Source: Acinetobacter sp. YWS30-1 (GTDB lineage: Bacteria > Pseudomonadota > Gammaproteobacteria > Pseudomonadales > Moraxellaceae). Taken from it: a DNA stretch of 64,000 nt. Below, one piece after another: positions 18,471-27,924 of this stretch. Every line of letters starts with the position of its first letter. Position 1 is the first letter of the stretch. Made by a program: the position numbers and the translations under genes. The stretch is taken from positions 2,046,001 to 2,110,000 of the forward strand of contig NZ_CP114606.1 of NCBI RefSeq assembly GCF_033558715.1, read 5' to 3'. The notes under the pieces are model-generated. The model was not told where the DNA came from, ran no database searches, and saw only the letters and a program-made list of their open reading frames with translations.

Positions 18471-19076
18471 TTATTTTAAATAAGACAGTGCCTGTTCAAA
18501 CACCTGAACCGGTGTTTGAGTCGCATCTAGACGCTTAATACGTTCTGGATGACGCTGGCATAGTGTGGTATATCCAGCACGAACCTTCTCAAAGAAAGTA
18601 ACTTTCTCTTGCTCAAATCGATCCAGAGCACCTCGGGCACGGGCGCGATTCATACCCAGTTCAATCGGTGCGTCCAGCCAGAACGTAATATCCGGCATAC
18701 GTTCCACAAAATTTTGATTTAACAGATTCAGCTTGTCTTCACTGAGTCCACGTCCTGCACATTGATAGGCAAAACTGGCATCACTGAAGCGATCACATAA
18801 GACAATTTTTCCAGCATTTAAAGCAGGTAGAATCACTTGTGCCAGATGCTGGGCACGTGCCGCATACATCAACAATAACTCTGTATCATGGCACATCGCT
18901 TCTTCGTGGTTTACGGCCAACAATAGTGAACGAATCTGTTCTGCCATTGGTGTGCCACCCGGCTCGCGGGTCAGCACGACCTCTTTACCTTGAGCAATAA
19001 AATCATCATAGATACGACGAATGAGTGTGGTTTTCCCTACACCTTCAGTGCCTTCAAAGCTGATAAACATGCTCAT
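18471..19076 (-). CDS. tmk: Thymidylate kinase
   Basis: 201 residues. It phosphorylates dTMP to dTDP. The P-loop is FEGTEGVGKTTLIRR, the DR(Y/F) motif is CDRFSDASFAYQCAGRGL, and the LID region RARARGALDRFEQE contains Arg residues as in type II enzymes such as E. coli Tmk. Its ATG overlaps the mltG stop codon by four bases (ATGA), so the two are translationally coupled. It closes the pabC-mltG-tmk operon. Confidence 0.96.
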   Translation of the reverse strand: MSMFISFEGTEGVGKTTLIRRIYDDFIAQGKEVVLTREPGGTPMAEQIRSLLLAVNHEEAMCHDTELLLMYAARAQHLAQVILPALNAGKIVLCDRFSDASFAYQCAGRGLSEDKLNLLNQNFVERMPDITFWLDAPIELGMNRARARGALDRFEQEKVTFFEKVRAGYTTLCQRHPERIKRLDATQTPVQVFEQALSYLK

Positions 19077-20131
19077 TCCTTATTTTTTGAACGTAAAACA
19101 GAAAGATACTCTTGCACTGCTCTATTGTGGTCTTGCAGACTGCTGCTGAATTTATGCCCACCATTACCCGTTGCAACAAAATAAAGATTTTGTGAATTGT
19201 CCGGATGCATGGCAGCCTCAATAGCTTTCTTGCTTGGTAAGGCAATCGGTGTTGGTGGTAAGCCAGCCATAGTATAGGTATTATATGGTGTTGGAGTGCG
19301 CAAATCCTGACGAGTAATATTACCTTTGTAATTCTCACCCATACCATAAATCACGGTTGGATCTGTCTGTAGACGCATACCGATTTTCAAACGGCGTACA
19401 AATACACCTGATACCTGTTGTAACTCGCTATCCAGACTGGTTTCTTTTTCAATGATCGATGCCATGATTAGCGCTTCATATTTATTCTGATATGGCAGAT
19501 CTGAAGCACGTTTTTCCCAAGCCTGATCCAGAGACTTCATCTGGCGCTGATAAAGATCGGTCAGAATCTTGCGATCCGTTTCGCCTTTGGCAAAGAAATA
19601 GGTATCTGGAGCAAATAGACCTTCAGGATGATTAAATGGAATATTGAGTTCTTTGAGCAATTGATCGGTTGGCAAATTCACCACTTCTTTAGTCACCAGA
19701 TCATCTTTCTTTAAAGCATCAATCAGCTGTTTAAAGGTTGTACCCTCAATCACCAGAATCCGGTTCATCTGAGCATTTTCTGCATTGGAAATCATGTCCA
19801 GCACTGCACGGATACTCATACCTTGAGGAATTTCATAGACACCCGCCTTCATGGTGTCATGAATCATGATGCGCTGATACAGCTTTAAAATAACCGGAAA
19901 GCTGACATGATTTTCTTTGGCCAGCCGATCAATAAATCCAGAATAGGTTTCACCGTTACTAATTGCCAGTAACTGTTTTTGACCTTCTACAGGATAATCT
20001 TTCCATAGGCTAGCTTTCAGGATCAACCCTAGAACCAGGAGTATCCCGATTAGAAATAGAACTATCCCCTTCATGAAACCAGGGCGTTTGGCATTATTTT
20101 TCTTTTTGGTTTTAGACTTGGAAGCTGACAT
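19073..20131 (-). CDS. mltG: Endolytic murein transglycosylase
   Basis: 352 residues. MltG cleaves nascent peptidoglycan strands at the inner membrane. A Lys/Arg-rich start (SKSKTKKKNNAKRP) precedes one membrane helix at about residues 20-42. The LysM-like region follows, then the catalytic domain with IIEKETSLDSELQQVSGVFVRRL, whose Glu is the catalytic residue, and MRLQTDPTVIYGMG. AGLPPTPIALPSKKAIEAAMHP is also conserved. It is separated from pabC by one base and overlaps tmk by four. Confidence 0.95.
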   Translation of the reverse strand: MSASKSKTKKKNNAKRPGFMKGIVLFLIGILLVLGLILKASLWKDYPVEGQKQLLAISNGETYSGFIDRLAKENHVSFPVILKLYQRIMIHDTMKAGVYEIPQGMSIRAVLDMISNAENAQMNRILVIEGTTFKQLIDALKKDDLVTKEVVNLPTDQLLKELNIPFNHPEGLFAPDTYFFAKGETDRKILTDLYQRQMKSLDQAWEKRASDLPYQNKYEALIMASIIEKETSLDSELQQVSGVFVRRLKIGMRLQTDPTVIYGMGENYKGNITRQDLRTPTPYNTYTMAGLPPTPIALPSKKAIEAAMHPDNSQNLYFVATGNGGHKFSSSLQDHNRAVQEYLSVLRSKNKE

Positions 20132-20132
20132 A

Positions 20133-20948
20133 TTAATAAGGCATCTGATTCAATCGAAGACGGTTAAAAAGTTCAATACAAGCATCTACATTTAAAGCAC
20201 GCTGCTCAAATTGAGTGGCAATTTTCATCGGACTGAGCGCATTGCAGAAAAACAAGCTGTCGATATGGGGAATTTCATCCATTTCCACATCACGCTGCTG
20301 ACAGATAATGCCCTGATCCTGCATACGTTGCAAAATTTCTGCACGCATTACACCGAAGACGCCATTATAACGAAGTTCTGGTGTAATCCATGTATTGTTT
20401 ATACGAATGAAGCAATTACTGCTCACCCCTTCAACAATTGTACCCTGCACATCCGTGACCAGTGCTTCCGGCCAGCCATGCTGATCCGCTTCCTGTTTAA
20501 GCAAAACCTGTTCCAGACGGTTTAAGGTTTTCAGCCCCACCAGATTCGGCATACTGAGACCAATGGCCTGTTGCAATACACCCGTCTGAATCTGTTCATA
20601 ACTGAAGTCCTGTACAGTTTTCGGATAATAAAACACCCAAAGATCTGCCGGATGGTCTGGCAGGCTATAACCACGCTGTCCTATACCACGACTCAGTACA
20701 ATCTTTAAGGTTCCGTTCAGTTCAGCTTCTGATTTCAATAACGCTTGCAAACTTTTTTCAATCAGGTCCAGATCAGCATGCAAACTTAATTTTTGCTGGC
20801 TCATCCTTAAACGGGCTAGATGACGGTCTGCTAACTCGATCCGGTTTCGACGGATGCGCGCGGTAGTAAAGCAACCATCACCATAATGAAAGGCACGATC
20901 CAGCACATCTATATCTTTGACGGGTTGAGCATTTTTTAAATACAACAT
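20133..20948 (-). CDS. pabC: Aminodeoxychorismate lyase
   Basis: 271 residues, a fold type IV PLP enzyme that splits 4-amino-4-deoxychorismate to p-aminobenzoate and pyruvate for folate synthesis. FHYGDGCFTTARIRRNRIELADRHLARL is the family's N-terminal signature. The cofactor Lys lies in LVGLKTLNRLEQVLLKQEA, and EGVSSNCFIRINNTWITPEL follows. The identity is supported by the pabC-mltG-tmk order known in many gamma-proteobacteria. It is divergent from the sulfate cluster. Confidence 0.93.
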   Translation of the reverse strand: MLYLKNAQPVKDIDVLDRAFHYGDGCFTTARIRRNRIELADRHLARLRMSQQKLSLHADLDLIEKSLQALLKSEAELNGTLKIVLSRGIGQRGYSLPDHPADLWVFYYPKTVQDFSYEQIQTGVLQQAIGLSMPNLVGLKTLNRLEQVLLKQEADQHGWPEALVTDVQGTIVEGVSSNCFIRINNTWITPELRYNGVFGVMRAEILQRMQDQGIICQQRDVEMDEIPHIDSLFFCNALSPMKIATQFEQRALNVDACIELFNRLRLNQMPY

Positions 20949-21020
20949 GCTTTTAAGGCCTCTCTGATGACGGATAGAGCGATGAAATATAAGCTCTGTC
21001 TATATATCTGTTTTACTCAC

Positions 21021-21051
21021 ATAAAATTCGTTTTTAATTATTTTTTATGCA
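21021..21051 (+). promoter_or_regulatory. Upstream block copy 1 before the sulfate-binding protein gene
   Basis: A 31-base AT-rich block beginning ATAAAATTCG and ending TTTTTTATGCA. It differs at one position from the block at 22205-22235 before the paralogous gene. It contains ATAA and TTAT half-dyads and may be a CysB site or promoter core; this is inference. Confidence 0.5.
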
Positions 21052-21109
21052 AAAAATCTCCAGCTATTCTTGCCCCATCCAACAAAACAAAGAAACATTT
21101 GAGGCAAAT

Positions 21110-22120
21110 ATGAACATCCGTAAATTAAAAATTGGGGTATTGGCAGCACTTATTTCAGCAACCGCTTTTAGCGTATCTGCAAAAGACTTCCTGAACGTGT
21201 CTTATGACCCAACTCGCGAATTGTACGATAACTTTAATAAAGAATTCAGTGCTTACTGGAAAAAATCTACTGGTCAGGATGTGAACTTTAAACAGTCACA
21301 TGGCGGTTCAGGTAAACAGGCACGTGCTGTCATTGATGGTCTGGATGCGGACGTCGTGACTTTGGCCCTAGCTGCAGACATTGATGAAATCGCTGCTCGT
21401 GGCCTGCTACCTAAAGACTGGCAAAAGAAATTCCCACAAAACTCAACACCTTATACCTCAACCATCGTTTTCCTGGTGAAAAAAGGCAACCCTAAAGGCA
21501 TTAAAGACTGGGGCGATCTGGTGAAACCTGGCGTAGAAATCATTACACCAAACCCGAAAACCTCTGGTGGCGCGCGCTGGAACTATTTAGCAGCTTGGGC
21601 TTGGGCGAAACATCAGCCAGGCGGCAATGATACTAAAGCTCAAGACTTTGTTCGCCAGATCTACAAACAAACTAAAGTACTCGACTCAGGTGCACGTGGT
21701 TCAACCACCACTTTTGCTGAACGTGGGATCGGTGATGTATTGCTGGCTTGGGAAAATGAAGCGCATTTAGCGATTCGTGAACAGCCTGGCAAGTTTGAAA
21801 TCATCACCCCTTCTTTGTCGATTCTGGCTGAACCACCAGTAGCAATCGTTGAAAAGAATGCCAAAAAAGATGGCAATGAAAATCTGGCTAAAGCTTATTT
21901 GAACTACCTGTACTCACCTGCAGGTCAAACGGTTGCTGCAAAGAATTTCTATCGCCCACGTAATGCGGCAGTATTAAAACAATACAGCAATGTCTTTAAA
22001 TCGCTGAAGCTGGTGACTATTGATAAAGAGTTTGGTGGCTGGGACAAAGTACAGAAAAAACACTTTGCCAATGGCGGTATCTTTGACCAGATCGTAAAGG
22101 CAAATAGGACAAAATCGTAA
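21110..22120 (+). CDS. sbp: Sulfate ABC transporter substrate-binding protein, copy 1
   Basis: 336 residues from ATG 21110 ([20 protein letters not shown]), which has GAGG 6-9 bases upstream; an in-frame ATG at 21047 lacks a signal-like start. A signal peptide ends near SVSA. The periplasmic binding protein shows [35 protein letters not shown] and [26 protein letters not shown], typical of Sbp/CysP proteins that bind sulfate or thiosulfate through main-chain contacts. The next gene encodes a close paralogue. A terminator hairpin follows, so this copy is transcribed on its own from the divergent region with pabC. Confidence 0.93.
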   Translation: MNIRKLKIGVLAALISATAFSVSAKDFLNVSYDPTRELYDNFNKEFSAYWKKSTGQDVNFKQSHGGSGKQARAVIDGLDADVVTLALAADIDEIAARGLLPKDWQKKFPQNSTPYTSTIVFLVKKGNPKGIKDWGDLVKPGVEIITPNPKTSGGARWNYLAAWAWAKHQPGGNDTKAQDFVRQIYKQTKVLDSGARGSTTTFAERGIGDVLLAWENEAHLAIREQPGKFEIITPSLSILAEPPVAIVEKNAKKDGNENLAKAYLNYLYSPAGQTVAAKNFYRPRNAAVLKQYSNVFKSLKLVTIDKEFGGWDKVQKKHFANGGIFDQIVKANRTKS

Positions 22121-22135
22121 TAATAAATGTCTATG

Positions 22136-22168
22136 CAATGGCCTTATTGGATAAGGCCATTGTTGTTT
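22136..22168 (+). terminator. Terminator between the two sulfate-binding protein genes
   Basis: Perfect 12-bp stem CAATGGCCTTAT/ATAAGGCCATTG with a 3-base loop, followed by a weak T-rich tail (TTGTTTC). Confidence 0.7.
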
Positions 22169-22204
22169 CAAATACTTATAAAATCTTTTATCTTATATTT
22201 TCAT

Positions 22205-22235
22205 ATAAAATTCATTTTTAATTATTTTTTATGCA
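22205..22235 (+). promoter_or_regulatory. Upstream block copy 2 before the second sulfate-binding protein gene
   Basis: 30 of 31 bases identical to 21021-21051. It lies about 60 bases before the ATG at 22294, compared with about 60 before the ATG at 21110, so spacing to the gene is also preserved. Confidence 0.5.
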
Positions 22236-22293
22236 TAAAGAATAGGTTTATTCTTCACTCATGTTACAAAACGTGTAAGAGTTTGAGGTTCAC

Positions 22294-23319
22294 ATGAGCA
22301 TTTCAACAAAACTAAAACTAGGGGTTCTTGCTGCTGTTATTTCAGCAACTTCGTTTTCTGCTGCAGCACGCGACTTTTTGAATGTCTCTTATGATCCGAC
22401 GCGTGAACTCTATGAAGACGTCAACAAAGAATTTAGTAAATACTGGAAAAGCCGTACTGGCCAAAATATTAACTTTAAACAGTCACATGGTGGTTCAGGT
22501 AAACAGGCGCGTGCCGTGATTGATGGTCTGGATGCCGATGTCGTAACTTTGGCATTAGCCGCTGACATTGATGTACTGGTCGAAAAAGCCAAACTGTTAC
22601 CTGCAGACTGGCAGAAAAAATTACCACAGAACTCAACACCATATACTTCTACCATCGTATTCCTAGTACGTAAAGGCAATCCAAAGGGTATCAAGGATTG
22701 GGGTGATCTGGTAAAACCAGGTGTAGCGATTATCACACCAAATCCTAAAACTTCAGGCGGTGCACGCTGGAACTATTTAGCAGCTTGGGCATATGCCAAA
22801 CACTTACCGGGTGGTAACGACAAAACTGCACAAGAATTTGTTCGTAAAATCTATAAACAAACCAAAGTACTTGACTCAGGCGCCCGTGGTTCAACCACCA
22901 CTTTTGCTGAACGTGGCATCGGTGACGTATTGCTGGCTTGGGAAAATGAAGCACATTTAGCCCTTCGTGAACAACCGGGCAAGTTTGAAATTGTGACTCC
23001 CTCCCTGTCAATTCTGGCTGAGCCACCCGTCGCGATTGTTGAGAAGAATGCCAATAAAAAAGGCAACAAATATCTGGCACAAGGCTATCTGAACTTCCTG
23101 TACTCACCATTGGGTCAGGAAATCTCAGCACGTAACTTCTATCGCCCACGTAATGAAAAAGTACTGGCGAAATATAGCCAAGTCTTTAAGCCATTAAAAC
23201 TGGTGACTATTGATCAGGAGTTTGGTGGCTGGGATAAAGTACAGAAAGCCCACTTTGAAAATGGTGGTGTTTTTGACCAGATCGTTAAAGCTAACAGCGC
23301 AAAAAATAATTTAAGCTGA
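22294..23319 (+). CDS. sbp: Sulfate ABC transporter substrate-binding protein, copy 2
   Basis: 341 residues. The signal peptide [25 protein letters not shown] is followed by the same binding-protein body as the preceding gene, identical over long stretches such as [20 protein letters not shown] and [20 protein letters not shown]. Differences are concentrated near residues 60-70, in the surface region around [13 protein letters not shown], and at the C-terminus. It is 20 bases before the hydrolase gene, so it leads the transporter operon (hydrolase, cysT, cysW, cysA). Which paralogue prefers sulfate or thiosulfate cannot be read. Confidence 0.93.
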   Translation: MSISTKLKLGVLAAVISATSFSAAARDFLNVSYDPTRELYEDVNKEFSKYWKSRTGQNINFKQSHGGSGKQARAVIDGLDADVVTLALAADIDVLVEKAKLLPADWQKKLPQNSTPYTSTIVFLVRKGNPKGIKDWGDLVKPGVAIITPNPKTSGGARWNYLAAWAYAKHLPGGNDKTAQEFVRKIYKQTKVLDSGARGSTTTFAERGIGDVLLAWENEAHLALREQPGKFEIVTPSLSILAEPPVAIVEKNANKKGNKYLAQGYLNFLYSPLGQEISARNFYRPRNEKVLAKYSQVFKPLKLVTIDQEFGGWDKVQKAHFENGGVFDQIVKANSAKNNLS

Positions 23320-23339
23320 TTTCATACAGGAGCATCGAC

Positions 23340-23945
23340 ATGACTCATACGCTTATTGTTCCCGGTGTAGGTGGCAGTGAATACAATCACTGGCAAACCT
23401 GCCTGCAACACCGGCTCATGCGTTGCTCCCGGGTGCAGCAAAAAGACTGGAATCATCCGGTACTGGATGTATGGGTCGCAGAATTTGTTAAAACCCTGCA
23501 AGCCATTCCAGATGATGTACAAATTGTGGCACATAGCTTTGGCTGTTTGACCAGCGTGGCAGCACTGGCCCAGTATCCTGAACTGAATACTAAAGTCAAA
23601 AATCTGGTTCTGGTTGCACCTGCCAATCCTGCACGTTTTGGGGAAAATGGTTTTGCCCGTGATAGCCAGATGGATTACAGCGCCTATTTTCAGCAGCTCA
23701 AGATTCAGGCTCCAACGACTTTGCTGATCAGTGAAAATGATCCTTGGCTGAGTTTTGAAGATGCCCAGGTTCTGGCGAAAGCCTGGAAGATCAAACCGAT
23801 TAATCTGGGAGCTGTAGGCCATATCAATGTTGCTTCCGGTTTTGGTTCTTTCCCTGAAATTGAACAATATTTGATTTCAGAAAAGGCTATGCACCATATC
23901 AGCAAAGTTGATGAGAGCAAGTATTATTTTAAATTTGCATTTTAG
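23340..23945 (+). CDS. RBBP9/YdeN-type alpha/beta hydrolase
   Basis: 201 residues. The RBBP9/YdeN family signature is visible: VPGVGGSEYNHWQTCLQHRL at the N-terminus, nucleophile Ser in VAHSFGCLTS (about residue 67), Asp in SENDPWLSFEDA and His in GAVGHINVASGFG, giving a full Ser-Asp-His triad. No signal peptide, so it is cytosolic. AGGAG lies upstream of the start. It stands between the second sbp and cysT in the same direction; a hydrolase here suggests a role in using an organosulfur ester, but this is inference and the substrate is unknown. Confidence 0.85.
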   Translation: MTHTLIVPGVGGSEYNHWQTCLQHRLMRCSRVQQKDWNHPVLDVWVAEFVKTLQAIPDDVQIVAHSFGCLTSVAALAQYPELNTKVKNLVLVAPANPARFGENGFARDSQMDYSAYFQQLKIQAPTTLLISENDPWLSFEDAQVLAKAWKIKPINLGAVGHINVASGFGSFPEIEQYLISEKAMHHISKVDESKYYFKFAF

Positions 23946-24031
23946 TCCCTGCAAATTATGCTTGTGCCGATTCTATTTTCTAATTTTCGCTGGTTAACTT
24001 TAACCAGCATTCTCTCTTTTGAGGAGTAATC

Positions 24032-24865
24032 ATGTCGCAGCGATCCCGAGTGCTGCCAGGATTTGGTCTTTCTCTAGGCTTTACCCTAGCGTATTTGTCA
24101 TTAATCGTTCTGATCCCGCTATCTGCCGTTTTTATTAAATCACTCGGCATTGGCTGGGAAAGCTTATGGGAAATCCTGAGCTCTGAACGTATCTTGAAAT
24201 CATTACAGCTAAGCTTTAGTTCAGCCATTATTGCTGCTTTGATTAATGTAGTTTTTGGCCTGTTACTGGCATGGTGTCTGGTGCGTTATAGCTTTCCGGG
24301 CAAACGTATTGTCGATGCACTGGTCGATCTGCCTTTTGCCCTGCCAACCGCAGTTGCCGGTATTGCTCTGACTTCTTTATATGCACCGACTGGCTGGATT
24401 GGTCAGTATTTAGATCCAATCGGCATCAAGGTGGCTTATACCCCGATCGGTATTACCCTGGCCTTGATCTTTATCGGTATTCCTTTTGTGGTCCGTACGG
24501 TACAGCCGGTTCTTTCTGATTTAGAAACTGAACTGGAAGAAGCGGCTTCTGCACTCGGTGCAAACCGTTTTCAGATTGTCACCAAAGTCATTTTCCCGAT
24601 TCTGCTGCCAGCACTGATCACAGGTTTTGCTTTGGCCTTTGCACGTGGTGTCGGTGAATATGGTTCGGTCATTTTCATTGCGGGTAACCAGCCTTTTGAA
24701 ACTGAAATTGCACCGCTGATGATTATTTCCCGTCTGGAAGAATATGACTATGCAGGTGCGACCACAATTGCTGTAGTGATGCTGCTCATTTCCTTTGTAA
24801 TGCTCTTCCTGATTAACTTATTGCAAGCTTGGGCGAGCCGCCGTACCGGGAGAACTGCACGATGA
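24032..24865 (+). CDS. cysT: Sulfate ABC transporter permease CysT
   Basis: 277 residues with six membrane segments. The permease EAA loop that contacts the ATPase is visible as [47 protein letters not shown] is typical of CysT (CysU). With CysW it forms the inner-membrane channel for sulfate and thiosulfate. GAGGAG lies 5-10 bases before the ATG. Its stop overlaps the start of cysW by four bases (ATGA). Confidence 0.96.
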   Translation: MSQRSRVLPGFGLSLGFTLAYLSLIVLIPLSAVFIKSLGIGWESLWEILSSERILKSLQLSFSSAIIAALINVVFGLLLAWCLVRYSFPGKRIVDALVDLPFALPTAVAGIALTSLYAPTGWIGQYLDPIGIKVAYTPIGITLALIFIGIPFVVRTVQPVLSDLETELEEAASALGANRFQIVTKVIFPILLPALITGFALAFARGVGEYGSVIFIAGNQPFETEIAPLMIISRLEEYDYAGATTIAVVMLLISFVMLFLINLLQAWASRRTGRTAR

Positions 24866-25755
24866 GTTTAAATACCAACAGCAATGCGCTGGCTGAAAAG
24901 CTGCAATCCCGCGATGCGACTCGTGAGCCGACCTGGGTACGTTATACCCTGATTGCGATTGCACTGATCTTCTTTTTAAGCTGCCTGATCCTGCCTTTGG
25001 TTCTGGTCTTTGTTGAAGCATTTAAACAAGGGGTTGGCGTATATACGCAAGCCCTTGTTCATCCAGATACTTTATCTGCGGTCAAACTGACTTTACTAAC
25101 GGCTGTGATCGCGGTACCAATGAATGTAATATTCGGCATAGCTGCAGCCTGGTCAGTAGCGAAGTTTAACTTCCCTGGTAAGTCAATTTTAACCACCATT
25201 ATCGATATGCCTTTCTCAGTATCACCTGTTATTGCAGGTTTGATGCTGGTACTGATTTTCGGTACTCAAGGCTGGATGGGTGGCTGGTTGATGGATAATG
25301 ACATCAAGATCCTTTACGCCGTTCCTGCGATTGTTCTAGCAACGATCTTCATTACCGTACCTTTTGTAGCACGTGAGCTGATCCCTTTAATGGAAGCGCA
25401 AGGTACTGAAGAAGAAGAAGCTGCGATTGTACTCGGTGCATCTGGCTGGCAAACCTTCTGGAAAGTGACCCTGCCAAATATCAAATGGGGTCTGATTTAC
25501 GGCGTAATTCTGTGTAATGCCCGCGCCATGGGTGAGTTCGGTGCAGTATCAGTGGTTTCTGGCCATATCCGTGGTGAAACCAATACTTTGCCGCTACACG
25601 TCGAGATTCTTTATAACGAATATACCTTTAGTGCTGCGTTTGCCGTGTCATCACTCCTGGCTCTCCTCGCAATTGTGACTCTGGTTCTGAAAACCTGGGT
25701 CGAACTGCGCCAGGAAAAACAAGACAAACGTAATGATGATTCAACAGTTTCTTAA
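24862..25755 (+). CDS. cysW: Sulfate ABC transporter permease CysW
   Basis: 297 residues from ATG 24862 ([15 protein letters not shown]), chosen because GGGAGA precedes it and because it creates the usual 4-base overlap with cysT; an earlier in-frame start at 24829 would lie inside cysT. Six membrane helices and the EAA loop [24 protein letters not shown] are present. It is the second permease of the sulfate transporter, 11 bases before cysA. Confidence 0.96.
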   Translation: MSLNTNSNALAEKLQSRDATREPTWVRYTLIAIALIFFLSCLILPLVLVFVEAFKQGVGVYTQALVHPDTLSAVKLTLLTAVIAVPMNVIFGIAAAWSVAKFNFPGKSILTTIIDMPFSVSPVIAGLMLVLIFGTQGWMGGWLMDNDIKILYAVPAIVLATIFITVPFVARELIPLMEAQGTEEEEAAIVLGASGWQTFWKVTLPNIKWGLIYGVILCNARAMGEFGAVSVVSGHIRGETNTLPLHVEILYNEYTFSAAFAVSSLLALLAIVTLVLKTWVELRQEKQDKRNDDSTVS

Positions 25756-25766
25756 GGAATGCCCAC

Positions 25767-26828
25767 ATGAGTATTCAAGTTAAAAATATTGAAAAACACT
25801 TTGGTGCATTCCATGCACTGAAAAACATTTCGCTAGATTTCCCCGATGGTCAACTGGTGGCGTTACTGGGTCCATCAGGCTGTGGTAAAACCACTTTGCT
25901 GCGTATTATTGCAGGTCTGGAATCGGCAGATGGCGGTCAGGTGATCCTTGAGGGTGAAGATGCCACCAATGTGCATGTACGTGAGCGTGAAGTTGGCTTT
26001 GTATTCCAGCACTATGCCCTGTTCCGTCATATGACCGTATTTGACAATATTGCCTTTGGTCTGCGTGTTCGTCCGCGTAAAACCCGTCCATCTGAGGCAG
26101 AAATTAAAAAGCGTGTTACCCGTCTTTTAGATTTGGTTCAGCTGGGTTTCCTGGCAGATCGATATCCAGCTCAACTTTCGGGTGGTCAGCGTCAACGTAT
26201 TGCGCTGGCACGCGCGCTGGCCGTTGAACCGCGCGTATTGCTACTGGATGAACCTTTCGGCGCACTGGATGCCAAAGTCCGCAAAGAGCTGCGTCGCTGG
26301 TTACGTACCCTGCACGATGAACTACATATCACTTCGATCTTCGTGACTCATGATCAGGAAGAAGCACTTGAAGTGGCCGATCAGATCGTGGTGATGAACA
26401 AAGGGAATGTAGAGCAAATCGGTTCACCTCGTGAAGTCTATGAAACCCCGAAAACTCCATTTGTATTCGACTTTTTGGGTCAGGCGAATCGTTTTGAAGG
26501 TCAGAACCATGGCGGCCTCATCCAGCTCGGTGAAGACCGCATTCAATTTGAGGGTGCAAAAAATGCCGCTCAAGGTGAAGTGATTTTATTCGCACGTCCA
26601 GATGAGTTACGCATTCATGCACAGCCACACGACAATGCCATTCAAGCGACCTTCATTCGTGAATTATGGATCGCGGGTAAAGTAGTTGCAGAGCTAAATG
26701 ACCGTCAAGGCAATCTGATTGAAATTTTACTGACACCGGATGAAGCGAGAGCACATCAATTCCGCCCAAATCAAACCGTATGGTTAAGTGCGGTTAACTT
26801 GCATTTATTTGAAAACCAGGTCGCTTAA
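25767..26828 (+). CDS. cysA: Sulfate/thiosulfate ABC transporter ATP-binding protein
   Basis: 353 residues. Walker A is GPSGCGKTT, the Q-loop HYALF follows, the signature motif is [15 protein letters not shown], Walker B is [13 protein letters not shown] and the switch His lies in [14 protein letters not shown]. The C-terminal TOBE-like domain (about 240-353) is the regulatory part of CysA. It is the last transporter gene; a short GATGGGGC hairpin lies between it and cysB. Confidence 0.96.
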   Translation: MSIQVKNIEKHFGAFHALKNISLDFPDGQLVALLGPSGCGKTTLLRIIAGLESADGGQVILEGEDATNVHVREREVGFVFQHYALFRHMTVFDNIAFGLRVRPRKTRPSEAEIKKRVTRLLDLVQLGFLADRYPAQLSGGQRQRIALARALAVEPRVLLLDEPFGALDAKVRKELRRWLRTLHDELHITSIFVTHDQEEALEVADQIVVMNKGNVEQIGSPREVYETPKTPFVFDFLGQANRFEGQNHGGLIQLGEDRIQFEGAKNAAQGEVILFARPDELRIHAQPHDNAIQATFIRELWIAGKVVAELNDRQGNLIEILLTPDEARAHQFRPNQTVWLSAVNLHLFENQVA

Positions 26829-26836
26829 GATCAAAA

Positions 26837-26860
26837 GATGGGGCTTTAAAATGCCCCATC
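26837..26860 (+). terminator. Hairpin between cysA and cysB
   Basis: GATGGGGC/GCCCCATC, a perfect 8-bp stem with an 8-base loop, but without a T tract (CTCTTCT follows). It may be a weak or Rho-assisted terminator or an mRNA stabiliser. Confidence 0.45.
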
Positions 26861-26881
26861 CTCTTCTAGGGTAAGAGAATT

Positions 26882-27805
26882 ATGAATTTCCAACAATTAA
26901 GAATTATACGAGAAACGGTTAGACAAAACTTTAATTTAACTGAAGCTTCCGCTGCGCTTTATACTTCGCAGTCCGGGGTAAGTAAGCATATTAAAGATCT
27001 GGAAGATGAACTGGGGGTGCAGTTATTTATCCGCAAAGGTAAACGTCTACTGGGCTTAACCGAACCGGGTCAGGCACTTTTAGGCATTGTGGAACGCATG
27101 CTGGTTGATGCAGACAATATCAAACGTCTTGCGGATGACTTTAACAAGGTCGATGAAGGCACGCTGACCATTGCAACAACACATACTCAGGCACGTTATG
27201 TATTACCGCCGATCGTGAATCAGTTCAAAAAAGAATTTCCGAAAGTTCATCTTATTTTGCAACAAGCCAGTCCAATGGAAATTACTGAAATGCTACTTCA
27301 GGGTGAAGCAGATATCGGGATTGCGACTGAAGCCTTAACGACTGAAGAAAATCTGGCGAGTGTGCCTTATTATAACTGGCAGCACAGTATTATTACGCCG
27401 CAAAATCACCCGCTAAATAGCAAAGAACAGGTACGTATTGAAGACCTCGCTGGCTATCCGATTATTACTTATCATGGTGGTTTTACTGGCCGTTCTAAAA
27501 TCGACTCAGCCTTTGAAGAAGCCGGTGTAGATGTGGATATCGTAATGTCAGCTCTGGATGCCGACGTGATTAAAACTTATGTCGAGCTCAACATGGGTGT
27601 CGGTATTGTCAATGATCTGGCTTATGATCCAGAACGTGACTATCGTCTGAAACAGATTAAAACCGATATTTTTGGGGTAAATACTACCTGGATTGCAGTA
27701 CGTAAAGGCCACTTATTACGTGGTTATGGTTATGAGTTTATTTCTTTATGCTCACCAGATGCAGATATCAAGGCACTGAAAAAAGTCGCTTATCCAGATG
27801 AATAA
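26882..27805 (+). CDS. cysB: LysR-type regulator CysB
   Basis: 307 residues. The N-terminal winged helix MNFQQLRIIRETVRQNFNLTEASAALYTSQSGVSKHIKDLEDELG is characteristic of CysB/Cbl rather than general LysR proteins. The effector domain contains TTHTQARYVLPPIVNQFKKEFP and GYPIITYHGGFTGRSKID. CysB activates sulfate assimilation genes with N-acetylserine as coinducer and is opposed by sulfide or thiosulfate. Its place directly after cysA implies it controls this cluster. CysB and Cbl cannot be told apart with certainty here. Confidence 0.92.
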   Translation: MNFQQLRIIRETVRQNFNLTEASAALYTSQSGVSKHIKDLEDELGVQLFIRKGKRLLGLTEPGQALLGIVERMLVDADNIKRLADDFNKVDEGTLTIATTHTQARYVLPPIVNQFKKEFPKVHLILQQASPMEITEMLLQGEADIGIATEALTTEENLASVPYYNWQHSIITPQNHPLNSKEQVRIEDLAGYPIITYHGGFTGRSKIDSAFEEAGVDVDIVMSALDADVIKTYVELNMGVGIVNDLAYDPERDYRLKQIKTDIFGVNTTWIAVRKGHLLRGYGYEFISLCSPDADIKALKKVAYPDE

Positions 27806-27828
27806 TATGGATTGTACTTTCTGAATTG

Positions 27829-27852
27829 AAGAGGCGTATTGCCTCTTTTTTT
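27829..27852 (+). terminator. Terminator of cysB
   Basis: AAGAGGC/GCCTCTT stem with a 5-base loop, followed by seven T. Confidence 0.88.
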
Positions 27853-27924
27853 AATTTTAACAGTAGATTATTTCATTAAAAATCAAGCATAATTACAGTA
27901 TAATTCAATAAATAAATTATATTA

